Source: CAZWSE01 sp964636575 (GTDB lineage Bacteria > Pseudomonadota > Alphaproteobacteria > Rhodobacterales > Rhodobacteraceae). Taken from it: DNA of 5,575 nucleotides. A program made the position numbers and the translations under genes. Shown one piece after another: positions 1 through 5,575 of this stretch (position 1 is its first letter; each line of letters starts with the position of its first letter). The notes beneath the pieces are model-generated. The model had not been told where the DNA came from, searched no databases, and saw only the letters and a program-made list of their open reading frames with translations. Location: assembly GCA_964636575.1 (NCBI GenBank), contig CAZWSE010000155.1, positions 1 to 5,575 on the forward strand, given 5' to 3'.

Positions 1-189
1 GACGCGGCGTAGATGATGTGCCGGACTGAGGTGGGGGATTTTGGATAGGTCTGCTATGCCGGACGAAGCAGTCATTGATATTATGGGTGCTAACGACCGC
101 AGACAGCTGAAAGCGAACGCTCAAGACGAGATATCGGGACCTGAGCCGAACAGTGCTTGAGATCACTTCAGAATTTATTCAGTCCATAG
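1..189. other. Non-coding left flank
   Basis: No convincing gene is visible. The longest ATG-initiated frame that I followed (about 56-160, 34 codons) has no ribosome binding site and no recognisable composition. The stretch lies just past the stop codon of the leftward membrane carrier, but I see no stem-loop followed by a T-run that would serve as its terminator. The segment around 88-122 has the flavour of dispersed intergenic sequence seen in Rhodobacterales genomes. That is an impression from memory, not a comparison. Confidence 0.5.
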
Positions 190-1125
190 TCAACTTTGCC
201 GATAGAGCCGATCCATAAGAAGCGGTGTGAGATACATTGGCACTTGATAGCACCCTAGAAATACTAGCAAAGGCTCAGCAGTCGCAGGTGAAAGTGCTAC
301 GAGAAAGATGGCGAAGTTGCGATTACCTGCCACTATGGAAACAGGTGCCAGTTCAGTCCGCGGCACAACAGGTCGAAAGAGCATGAAACTCAGAACTTGC
401 ATGCCAATATTCACGGCAAAGGCGAGGGCCAACCAACCTGCAACAGCGCTGATAGAGTCGGCTAAAGCTGGTCGCAGAGCCGCCATGAGGCCGATCACGA
501 TAATGCCAAGGGCTACCGTCATGGCGCCATCTAACGCGCTCGTCTGCTGAATGCTTGGGTGAGGCAGCAACGTGCTTCGCACAAAGAAGCCCAATCCCAT
601 CGCAAATATGATTGCGACCAGCGCTCGCAGCGCAGGGACCACAATGGTTGTCACGTCGCTAAACTGCGGCAGCAACCACAAGACGGGCAACATAGTTAGG
701 GGCAATAACGCGGTGCCTACAATCAACAACCGGAATGCCGGTTCGGGATCGGCCCCAAGAATAGTCGCGAAATTCGGGCTGCCGCTCACCGATGGCGCGG
801 CAAGGACCAGCACGCAAGCGAGCACATAAGGCGATGCCCCAATCCCGAAAAGCAGAGCCAAGCCTATGGTCGCAATAGGCAAGACAAGTTGTAGTGTCAC
901 AACCAGTGCCAATGTTGTCCGAAGATTTGACAAACCATGCCGTGCTCGGATTGGGCCGATCCGTAGGGCGACCAGAAACAGCAATGCCATCACCAGAAGC
1001 GGAAGAACGGGCGTCAGGGCGCTCGCGACAGCTGGCAACATAAGCCCCGCGATCAACCCCACGGCCAGCCCCGCGCGGCCATGGCGCGACACAAAAACGA
1101 GCGCCGAGATAAGCGGTCTGATCAT
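190..1125 (-). CDS. Bile acid:sodium symporter-like (BASS/SBF superfamily) membrane carrier
   Basis: This is a very hydrophobic protein of 311 residues with about ten predicted membrane segments, so it is an inner-membrane secondary carrier. Two features point to the bile acid:sodium symporter-like superfamily: a small-residue and proline-rich loop at residues 110-128 (AAPSVSGSPNFATILGADPE region), and the broken-helix motif AGNRNFAIFLVAL at 266-278. Members move organic anions, often with sodium; the substrate here cannot be deduced. The frame is open up to 1242, but I chose the ATG at 1125-1123. A GGGTGA Shine-Dalgarno-like stretch (1139-1134) lies 8 nt upstream of it, the preceding 39 residues are polar and unlike a carrier N-terminus, and the long form would consume the divergent promoter region. 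A GTG at 1137-1135 is a possible alternative. The gene is divergent from the oxidoreductase and shares its control region, so it may carry a related substrate. The frame looks intact. The family call is moderately sure, the function unknown. Confidence 0.68.
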   Translation of the reverse strand: MIRPLISALVFVSRHGRAGLAVGLIAGLMLPAVASALTPVLPLLVMALLFLVALRIGPIRARHGLSNLRTTLALVVTLQLVLPIATIGLALLFGIGASPYVLACVLVLAAPSVSGSPNFATILGADPEPAFRLLIVGTALLPLTMLPVLWLLPQFSDVTTIVVPALRALVAIIFAMGLGFFVRSTLLPHPSIQQTSALDGAMTVALGIIVIGLMAALRPALADSISAVAGWLALAFAVNIGMQVLSFMLFRPVVPRTELAPVSIVAGNRNFAIFLVALSPATAEPLLVFLGCYQVPMYLTPLLMDRLYRQS

Positions 1126-1158
1126 ATTTTTGTTCACCCATGCTGTCTCGTTGCCAAG

Positions 1159-1183
1159 GACACATATGACAGCTGGATGTGTC
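1159..1183. promoter_or_regulatory. Putative LysR-type operator (T-N11-A dyad) in divergent intergenic region
   Basis: GACACAT (1159-1165) and ATGTGTC (1177-1183) form a perfect 7-bp inverted repeat separated by 11 nt. The inner bases give the T-N11-A arrangement that is the known hallmark of LysR-type regulator boxes. A nested pair, TGACA (1167-1171) and TGTCA (1180-1184), adds a second dyad, and a related TGACG follows at 1192-1196. The site lies between two divergent genes, where such regulators normally bind, about 75 nt upstream of the oxidoreductase start and about 34 nt upstream of the carrier start. No regulator gene is in the window. A GntR- or TetR-type regulator could also use such a palindrome. 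I could not assign -35/-10 boxes confidently: a TTGACA on the minus strand (1185-1180) has no good -10 partner at 16-18 nt. Confidence 0.5.
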
Positions 1184-1244
1184 AATCGATGTGACGCGTC
1201 AAGCTTCCCTTTCTGACGGCTCTGTGGGACTGTTTTGTGCAAGC

Positions 1245-1250
1245 GAAGGG
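1245..1250 (+). promoter_or_regulatory. Ribosome binding site deciding the oxidoreductase start
   Basis: GAAGGG lies 7 nt upstream of the ATG at 1258. That makes 1258 the start rather than the in-frame GTG at 1237, which would lie upstream of this site. The protein then begins directly with the Rossmann beta strand (MKIIVVGAGIVG), as is usual for this family. Confidence 0.6.
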
Positions 1251-1257
1251 TTTGGGC

Positions 1258-2499
1258 ATGAAGATCATTGTTGTGGGCGCGGGGATTGTCGGGGTGTCAT
1301 GTGCGATTTGGCTGCAACGTGGAGGTCATGACGTGACGATCGTCGATCGCGCGGGCCCGGCGTCTGGTACGAGCCACGGAAACGCGGGTGTATTGGCTGC
1401 GGGCGCGGTCGTTCCCGTGACGGTTCCCGGGCTGTTGCGCAAAGCGCCAAGGATGTTGTTCGACCGCGATGCTCCGTTATTTCTGAGGTGGGGCTATTTG
1501 CCGAAACTGTTCCCGTTCCTTACGAAATACCTTGGGTACGCCACAGATAGCCATGTGGATGTTTACGGCGCAGCGATGGGATCATTGATGCACGATACAT
1601 TGGACCAACACCGCGCACTCGCGAACGGAACACCCGCCGCGCGTTTTATTCACCCAGACGATTACTGCTTCGGCTATGCAACCCGCGACGCATTTGAAAA
1701 CGATGCCTACGCTTGGGAAAAGCGGCGTGCGGCGGGGGTTGAGTTTGAAACCATGAGCGGGTCGGATTACGCGCTGCGAGATCCGTCGTTTGGCGCATCC
1801 TTTGACACTGTCGTGGCTTGTAAAAACCATGGGCGCATTTCTGATCCCGGGGCCTATGTCAAAGCGCTCGCGGATCATTTTGTGGAACAAGGCGGTACAT
1901 TACAAATCGCTCAGGTGGACGATATAGATGTTGACGCAAGCACAATCACGGGCCTGCAAACGTCTGACGGGCCCATGACTGCCGATCATATCGTATTTGC
2001 TATGGGCCCTTGGTCCAAAGACATCGCGCACAAGCTTGGGGTCAAAGTTCCATTCGAAAGCGAGCGTGGCTATCATCTTGAATTCATCAACCCCAGCATC
2101 ATGCCATCGGCGCCGATGATGGTCGCAAGCGGCAAGTTTGTGCTGACACCGATGGAGGGCCGTTTGCGCGCGGCTGGTGTCATCGAATTTGGCGGGTTGG
2201 AAAATGAGCCTGCCCGGGCACCGTTCGACATGTTACGCCGCCAAGTCGCTGCCATCTTGCCGAATATGAGCTATGATAATGTCGTGGAATGGATGGGCTA
2301 CCGCCCTGCCCCGGCCGATAGTTTGCCGCTAATCGGGGCCAATGATACCCAAGGCAAAAGTTACAGCGCGTTTGGGCATCAACACGTCGGCTAGACAGGT
2401 GGTCCCAAAACGGGTCGGATCATTGCTGATCTGATCGGCGGGAAGAAACCAAACATTGATTTGGGAGCCTTTGATCCGATGAAATATACTGCGCGTTAG
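1258..2499 (+). pseudogene. FAD-dependent D-amino-acid dehydrogenase (DadA-like), interrupted by an in-frame amber codon
   Basis: The product belongs to the DAO/DadA family, flavoproteins that oxidatively deaminate amino acids (often D-amino acids) and pass electrons to the respiratory chain at the membrane. It shows the N-terminal Rossmann motif GAGIVG (residues 7-12), an acidic FAD-ribose residue D30, the family motif GTSHGNAG (37-44), and a late WMGYRPAPADSLPLIG segment followed by GHQHVG ending at residue 378. Codon 379 (2392-2394) is TAG. The same frame then continues with TGGPKTGRIIADLIGG and related sequence for 34 codons, to a second TAG at 2497-2499. That tail is the expected FAD-contacting C-terminus, and family members normally read Leu at the interrupted position, so a single TTG-to-TAG change explains it. 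The restored length of 413 residues is normal for DadA. Without the tail the enzyme is probably unstable or inactive. It is first in the rightward cluster, with the TRAP locus starting 23 nt after the old stop. The substrate is not determinable. Confidence 0.88.
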
Positions 2500-2512
2500 C
2501 GTGCTACCGTCT

Positions 2513-2519
2513 GGGAGGA
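2513..2519 (+). promoter_or_regulatory. Strong Shine-Dalgarno of the former dctP
   Basis: GGGAGGA is a near-ideal ribosome binding site ending 3 nt before the ATG at 2523. It identifies 2523 as the original start of the TRAP substrate-binding protein gene, although that frame now closes early because of the downstream frameshift. The GTG at 2567, which opens the surviving frame, has no comparable site. Confidence 0.75.
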
Positions 2520-2522
2520 CAC

Positions 2523-2722
2523 ATGACACTTCTTAAATCAGTTACCGTAACCGCGTTCGGCGCAATGTGGCGACATCTGCGCTGGCAGATGGCCACGCGC
2601 AATCGTGGGACATGCCGATGGCCTATGCCGCCACGAACTTTCATTCCGAACATGGTGTGATCTTTGCGGATCTCGTACGCGACTATACGGGCGGCGCGAT
2701 CGACATCACAGTTCATCCGGGC
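2523..2722 (+). pseudogene. dctP: TRAP transporter substrate-binding protein DctP, N-terminal remnant (frameshifted)
   Basis: From the ATG at 2523 the frame reads MTLLKSVTVTAFGAM, the charged start and hydrophobic core of a Sec signal peptide, then runs into nonsense. One frame over, from about 2567, the sequence continues as VATSALADGHAQSWDMPM and then the mature start of a DctP protein (AYAATNFHSEHG, then FADLVRDYTGG, IDITVHPG), with ALA as a likely signal-peptidase site. Restoring one base in the AATGTGGCG stretch (2564-2572) rejoins the two halves. Only about 67 of the roughly 320-340 residues normal for the family remain, because the sequence switches to DctM after HPG (about 2717-2725). 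DctP proteins are periplasmic and hand substrate to the DctQM membrane part; this remnant cannot bind ligand. The family assignment rests on the WDMP..Y.ATNFH and VHPG motifs and on the position ahead of dctM. Confidence 0.8.
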
Positions 2723-3706
2723 ACTATCTTTGCGGCCGTGTCGGGATCATCCGCCGCAACGCTGACCACCGTTGGCAAAATGTCGATCCCTGAATTGCGC
2801 AAGCGCGGCTATCCTGAATACATGATCGTTGGTACGCTGGCTGGGGCGGCAACATTGGGCCTGATGATCCCGCCATCGCTGACGCTGATCGTGTACGGGG
2901 TGTCGATCAATGAAAGCATCATCAAACTCTTTATGGCAGGTATCATTCCGGGTCTCGTTCTTGCGGGGTTGTTCATGTCCTATATTGTGGCGTGGCATTT
3001 CTTTGCGCCCTCCCAGCGGCCTGAACCAGAACCCCGTATCTCTCTAGGCGAGATGCTGGCCGAGAGCCGCTTTCTTATCCCGGTGCTATGCTTGGTGTTC
3101 GCTGTTATCGGGTCGATGTATTTCGGTTGGGCAACGGCCACTGAGGCTGCCGCCGTGGGCGTTTTGGGTGCACTTACTTTGGCGATGTTTCAGGGCTCGC
3201 TGTCACTCTCAACCTTCTTTGAAAGTCTCATGGGGGCGACCCGCACGTCGGCCATGATCGCGCTGATCCTCATGGGTGCTGCGTTCTTGTCCCTGTCGAT
3301 GGGGTTCACCGGTTTGCCGCGCGCATTGGCCGCCTATATTGACGGGTTGAACTTGTCGCCTATCACCCTCATCGCAGCGCTGACAGTCTTCTATGTCATA
3401 CTTGGCATGTTCCTAGATGGCATCTCGTCCGTCGTTTTGACGATGGCGATTGTAGAGCCAATGATCCGCCAAGCGGGGATCGACCCAATTTGGTTTGGTA
3501 TCTTCATTGTGGTCGTCGTCGAAATGGCGCAAGTCACCCCGCCGATCGGCTTCAATCTATTCGTGCTGCAAGGCATGACCCGCCATGAGATTGGCTATAT
3601 CTCGAAAGTCGCACTGCCCATGGTTGGCTTAATGCTTTTGATGATCGTATTGCTTGTCGCATTCCCAGAGCTCGCGACATGGTTGCCAGATAACATCCGG
3701 CAATAG
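2567..3706 (+). pseudogene. dctM: TRAP transporter large permease DctM, 5'-truncated and fused in frame to the DctP remnant
   Basis: The open frame of 379 codons has residues 1-52 from DctP and residues 53-379 from DctM, the 12-14-helix subunit that drives sodium-coupled uptake in TRAP systems. DctM motifs are clear: AAVSGSSAAT (56-65), ELRKRGYP (76-83), GLMIPPS (98-104), WATATEAAAVG (188-198), LGMFLDG (279-285) and TPPIGFNLFV (324-333), with a normal C-terminus (FPELATWLP). Intact DctM proteins have about 425-450 residues, so roughly the first 100-115, with several helices, are missing. No dctQ is present anywhere between. The simplest reading is a deletion from within dctP to within dctM that happened to keep frame. 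The frame is open from GTG 2567, which lacks a good ribosome binding site, so a product, if any, is doubtful. Its stop lies 2 nt before the racemase start, showing that the operon once continued directly into it. Confidence 0.87.
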
Positions 3707-3708
3707 AG

Positions 3709-4365
3709 ATGCCTTCGGTTACGGTCCTTCAACTCGACACTGATTTCCCGAGGATTGCGGGCGATGTCGGGTCCCGGGACACCTACGTTGATGACATCGA
3801 AATTCTGCGTATCTCTGGTGCATCGGTTGACCAGATCGTCAGCGAAAATCCCGCTTCGATAGCGATAGCTCCGTTTGAAGCCGCCACCCTAAAGGCGCGC
3901 GGCGACATCATCGTCACGTCCTGCGGCTTCCTGTCATTTTGGCAAGACCACCTCGGGAGTTTAACGGACCAACCATTCATCAGCTCCGCGCTGACCGCTC
4001 TGCCTGCTTTGCGCAGCCGTTACGCTGCACGTGACATCCTGACCGTTACATTTGATAAAAATAGCCTGAACGAGAACCACTTTGGCGAACAGCGCACGGA
4101 CGTCATTGGTCTGCCCGAAGACATGCATTTGCGTCAGGTGATATCCAGAAACCTCGCAACGCTTGACGTGGAACGGGCATCGAAAGAAATCACCGATTTT
4201 ATTGCTTCGAAACGCCAACCGAACCACAAACATATCTTGTTGGAATGTACCAACCTGCCCCCCTACAAGCGGGTAATCACGGCCCAAACGGCCTTGCCGG
4301 TCACAGACATATTAACTTGCATGGAAGCGGCCCGAGCAGGCACAATCCAACCATCATTCTTGTAA
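3709..4365 (+). CDS. Aspartate/glutamate/hydantoin racemase-family protein
   Basis: This 218-residue cytosolic protein belongs to the Asp/Glu/hydantoin racemase superfamily, cofactor-independent enzymes that invert an alpha carbon using two cysteines as acid and base. Both are present in typical settings: C72 in TSCGFL (70-75) and C180 in LLECTNLPPY (177-186). The N-terminus carries the FPRIAGDVGS segment (13-22) usual in this subgroup. Length is normal and the frame is intact. The ATG at 3709 lies 2 nt after the dctM stop and has only a weak AGAG-type site, so its translation was probably coupled to dctM. The broken genes upstream may therefore reduce its expression. Next to an amino-acid oxidoreductase, a racemase would plausibly convert the imported isomer to the one the flavoenzyme or oxygenase accepts. 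Some relatives are isomerases or decarboxylases of malonate-type acids (maleate isomerase, arylmalonate decarboxylase), so the exact reaction is open. Confidence 0.82.
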   Translation: MPSVTVLQLDTDFPRIAGDVGSRDTYVDDIEILRISGASVDQIVSENPASIAIAPFEAATLKARGDIIVTSCGFLSFWQDHLGSLTDQPFISSALTALPALRSRYAARDILTVTFDKNSLNENHFGEQRTDVIGLPEDMHLRQVISRNLATLDVERASKEITDFIASKRQPNHKHILLECTNLPPYKRVITAQTALPVTDILTCMEAARAGTIQPSFL

Positions 4366-4377
4366 CGGACCAATCCA

Positions 4378-5358
4378 ATGACGACCGATTTTGCCAAAGC
4401 CAAGCAAACCGGCACTCGGTCGATCCCGGTCATCGACGTGTCAGGCGCAATTTCCGGCAAGGACATCCAAGGTGTTGCGGACGCGATCCACGCGGCGGCC
4501 ATCGATCACGGGTTCTTCTACATCCGTGGCCATGGAATTGACCCCGCTTTGATGGAACAGGCCTTTGCGGTGTCCAAAGCCTTCTTTGACTTGCCGGACA
4601 ACGAAAAAAGTAAAATCGCGGTCGACACCAACCAACGTGGTTGGATGGCGCAAGGTATGTCTCGGCTGCAAGGCTCCAGAACCCATGATCTGAAAGAAGT
4701 CTTCTTTTGGGGCGCAGAAACTGCTGCTGATGACGTCGACGTCTTGGCGGGCAAACCCCTATGTGCCGTGAACCAATGGCCTTCTGATTTTCCCCGTCTA
4801 AAGGCTGATCTAACGCCGTATTATGACGCCGTTTGCCATATGGCGCGGAAGGTCATGGCGGCGGTTGCTGTCAGCCTTGATCAATCTTCTGATTTTTTTG
4901 ATGCGGCTTATACAAAGCCTCTCGCACGTGGTCAGCTGGTCTATTATCCGGTCTCGACGGAGGCCGATGAAGCTGAGGAACGTTTTGGTGTGGCCCCTCA
5001 CACAGACTTCGGTGTCCTCACCGTTCTGCTGCAAGACAACAGTGGCGGGCTTCAGGTCAGATCGAAGTCTGGCGGCTGGATCGAGGCACCGCCAATTGAA
5101 GGCACGCTGGTTTGCAATATCGGTGATCTGCTTGCGCGGTGGAGCAATAACAGGTTTGCCTCAACCATGCACCGCGTGATCAACCGCTCGAAAGGCGCGC
5201 GGTATTCCATACCGGTTTTCTTTGATCCTCATACGGACACGATTGTTGACCCAATTGATCTAGGCGCCACGGTTGCAGAAAGTGCATATCCACCGGTTCG
5301 TGCGGGCGAGCACATCGCAAGCCGCAACTCGAAAAGCTTTTCCCAATACAAGGCCTGA
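4378..5358 (+). CDS. 2-oxoglutarate/Fe(II)-dependent dioxygenase, isopenicillin N synthase-like
   Basis: This is a 326-residue soluble enzyme of the isopenicillin-N-synthase-like non-haem iron oxygenase family. The N-terminal DIOX_N-type region spans about residues 16-140 (IPVIDVSG at 16-23, GFFYIRGHGI at 45-54, FFDLP at 69-73). The catalytic double-stranded beta helix spans about 182-285. The iron triad is H208 and D210 (APHTDFG) with H265 (TMHRV), and the R275-x-S277 pair (RYSIPVFF) is the usual site for the 2-oxoglutarate carboxylate. All key residues are present and the length is normal. True isopenicillin N synthases do not use 2-oxoglutarate, so despite the name this is more likely an oxygenase acting on a small amino-acid-derived or nucleobase-like compound. 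The start at 4378 follows the racemase stop by 12 nt with a weak CGGA site (4366-4369), which indicates one transcript. It is the last gene of the cluster. The specific substrate is unknown. Confidence 0.88.
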   Translation: MTTDFAKAKQTGTRSIPVIDVSGAISGKDIQGVADAIHAAAIDHGFFYIRGHGIDPALMEQAFAVSKAFFDLPDNEKSKIAVDTNQRGWMAQGMSRLQGSRTHDLKEVFFWGAETAADDVDVLAGKPLCAVNQWPSDFPRLKADLTPYYDAVCHMARKVMAAVAVSLDQSSDFFDAAYTKPLARGQLVYYPVSTEADEAEERFGVAPHTDFGVLTVLLQDNSGGLQVRSKSGGWIEAPPIEGTLVCNIGDLLARWSNNRFASTMHRVINRSKGARYSIPVFFDPHTDTIVDPIDLGATVAESAYPPVRAGEHIASRNSKSFSQYKA

Positions 5359-5575
5359 AGTCGGTAGCTCGGCTTATGATTTCAATCATTGAAAACTGGC
5401 AGCGGGTCTGGAAGGGCCTAGGAAACGAGTTGTGATAGCTAACGGCCCACATAATGTGCGGCTAATGTCGGACTTTGGTCGCGTGCTGTCATTTGGTCAG
5501 ATCGCAGCATTTGTCACTTCGGGCTCAAACTGGCCCTTCGCAGCGACCTCACGACCGTGCAACACTGCCTCAGAC
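5359..5575. other. Non-coding right flank
   Basis: No open frame with a ribosome binding site or recognisable product begins here on either strand. A convincing Rho-independent terminator for the cluster is absent: the only strong dyad (5380-5394) is AT-rich and lacks a T-run. A short GGGC/GCCC pair flanks TCAAACTG near 5521-5536, and CACAT/ATGTG pairs around 5448-5458; both are too short to interpret. Confidence 0.5.
5380..5394. repeat. 15-nt palindrome TTTCAAT-C-ATTGAAA downstream of the oxygenase gene
   Basis: This is a perfect 7-bp inverted repeat around a single central base, starting 22 nt after the oxygenase stop codon. As RNA the one-base centre cannot form a full hairpin, which argues against a terminator. 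As DNA it is compatible with a binding site for a dimeric regulator. An overlapping dyad, ATGATT/AATCAT (5376-5389 region), shares the same bases. Function is unknown and chance is possible in this AT-rich patch. Confidence 0.35.

Noticed and set aside
56..160. 34-codon open frame in the left flank
   Set aside because: No ribosome binding site, no family resemblance, and a length expected by chance.
659..1165. 168-codon open frame on the minus strand
   Set aside because: It overlaps the membrane carrier in another frame and is rich in Arg, Cys and Gly with no domain signal, so it is a shadow frame.
1151..1236. Sigma-70 promoters in the divergent region (TTGCCA at 1151 on the plus strand, TTGACA at 1185-1180 on the minus strand)
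   Set aside because: Neither has a recognisable -10 element at 16-18 nt, so promoter coordinates would be guesses.
1126..1242. N-terminal extension of the leftward carrier to an ATG at 1242
   Set aside because: The extra 39 residues are polar and unlike a carrier N-terminus. They would span the T-N11-A dyad and nearly reach the divergent gene, and a better-spaced ribosome binding site serves the ATG at 1125.
1237..1257. GTG start at 1237 for the FAD oxidoreductase
   Set aside because: The ribosome binding site at 1245-1250 lies downstream of it, and the ATG at 1258 begins exactly at the Rossmann strand.
2392..2394. Programmed read-through or a recoded amber codon in the oxidoreductase
   Set aside because: There is no read-through stem or unusual context, amber recoding is not known for this family, and the adjacent locus is also broken, so plain pseudogenisation is simpler.
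4245..4541. 98-codon plus-strand frame bridging the racemase and oxygenase genes
   Set aside because: It overlaps two well-supported genes in a different frame and its composition is low-information, typical of a shadow frame.
5448..5458. CACAT-A-ATGTG palindrome
   Set aside because: Only 5-bp arms, and the pairing does not extend outward without mismatches; expected by chance.

Overview
The window looks like chromosomal DNA from an alphaproteobacterium, most plausibly a marine member of the Rhodobacterales (Roseobacter-like). This is inferred from moderate GC content, the style of the proteins, and a small-molecule uptake/catabolism cluster combining a TRAP transporter with amino-acid enzymes. 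No rRNA, tRNA, CRISPR array or transposase gene was found, so the taxonomy is an inference.

Layout: positions 1-189 are non-coding. A ten-helix-type membrane carrier of the bile acid:sodium symporter-like superfamily is read leftward (190-1125). A 132-nt divergent intergenic region (1126-1257) holds a perfect 7-bp dyad of the T-N11-A form, a likely LysR-type operator. Rightward from there lies one gene cluster: a DadA-like FAD-dependent amino-acid oxidoreductase (1258-2499), a collapsed TRAP transporter locus (2523-3706), an aspartate/glutamate racemase-family protein (3709-4365) and an isopenicillin-N-synthase-like 2-oxoglutarate/Fe(II) oxygenase (4378-5358). The last 217 nt are non-coding and contain a 15-nt palindrome.

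The main observation is that the front half of the rightward cluster is broken while the back half is intact. The oxidoreductase carries an in-frame amber codon (2392-2394), after which the same frame continues for 34 codons of clearly homologous C-terminus. The TRAP substrate-binding protein gene starts with a strong Shine-Dalgarno, shifts frame inside its signal peptide near 2565-2570, and then passes at about 2717-2725 directly and in frame into the middle of the large permease DctM. The rest of dctP, all of dctQ and roughly the first hundred codons of dctM are missing. This is three independent lesions in two adjacent loci.

The intact cluster would probably have imported an amino-acid-like compound through the TRAP system, changed its stereochemistry with the racemase, deaminated it with the FAD enzyme and hydroxylated or otherwise oxidised it with the oxygenase. 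The substrate cannot be read from the sequence. What remains appears to be a decaying catabolic operon in which two soluble enzymes and the divergent carrier still have open frames.
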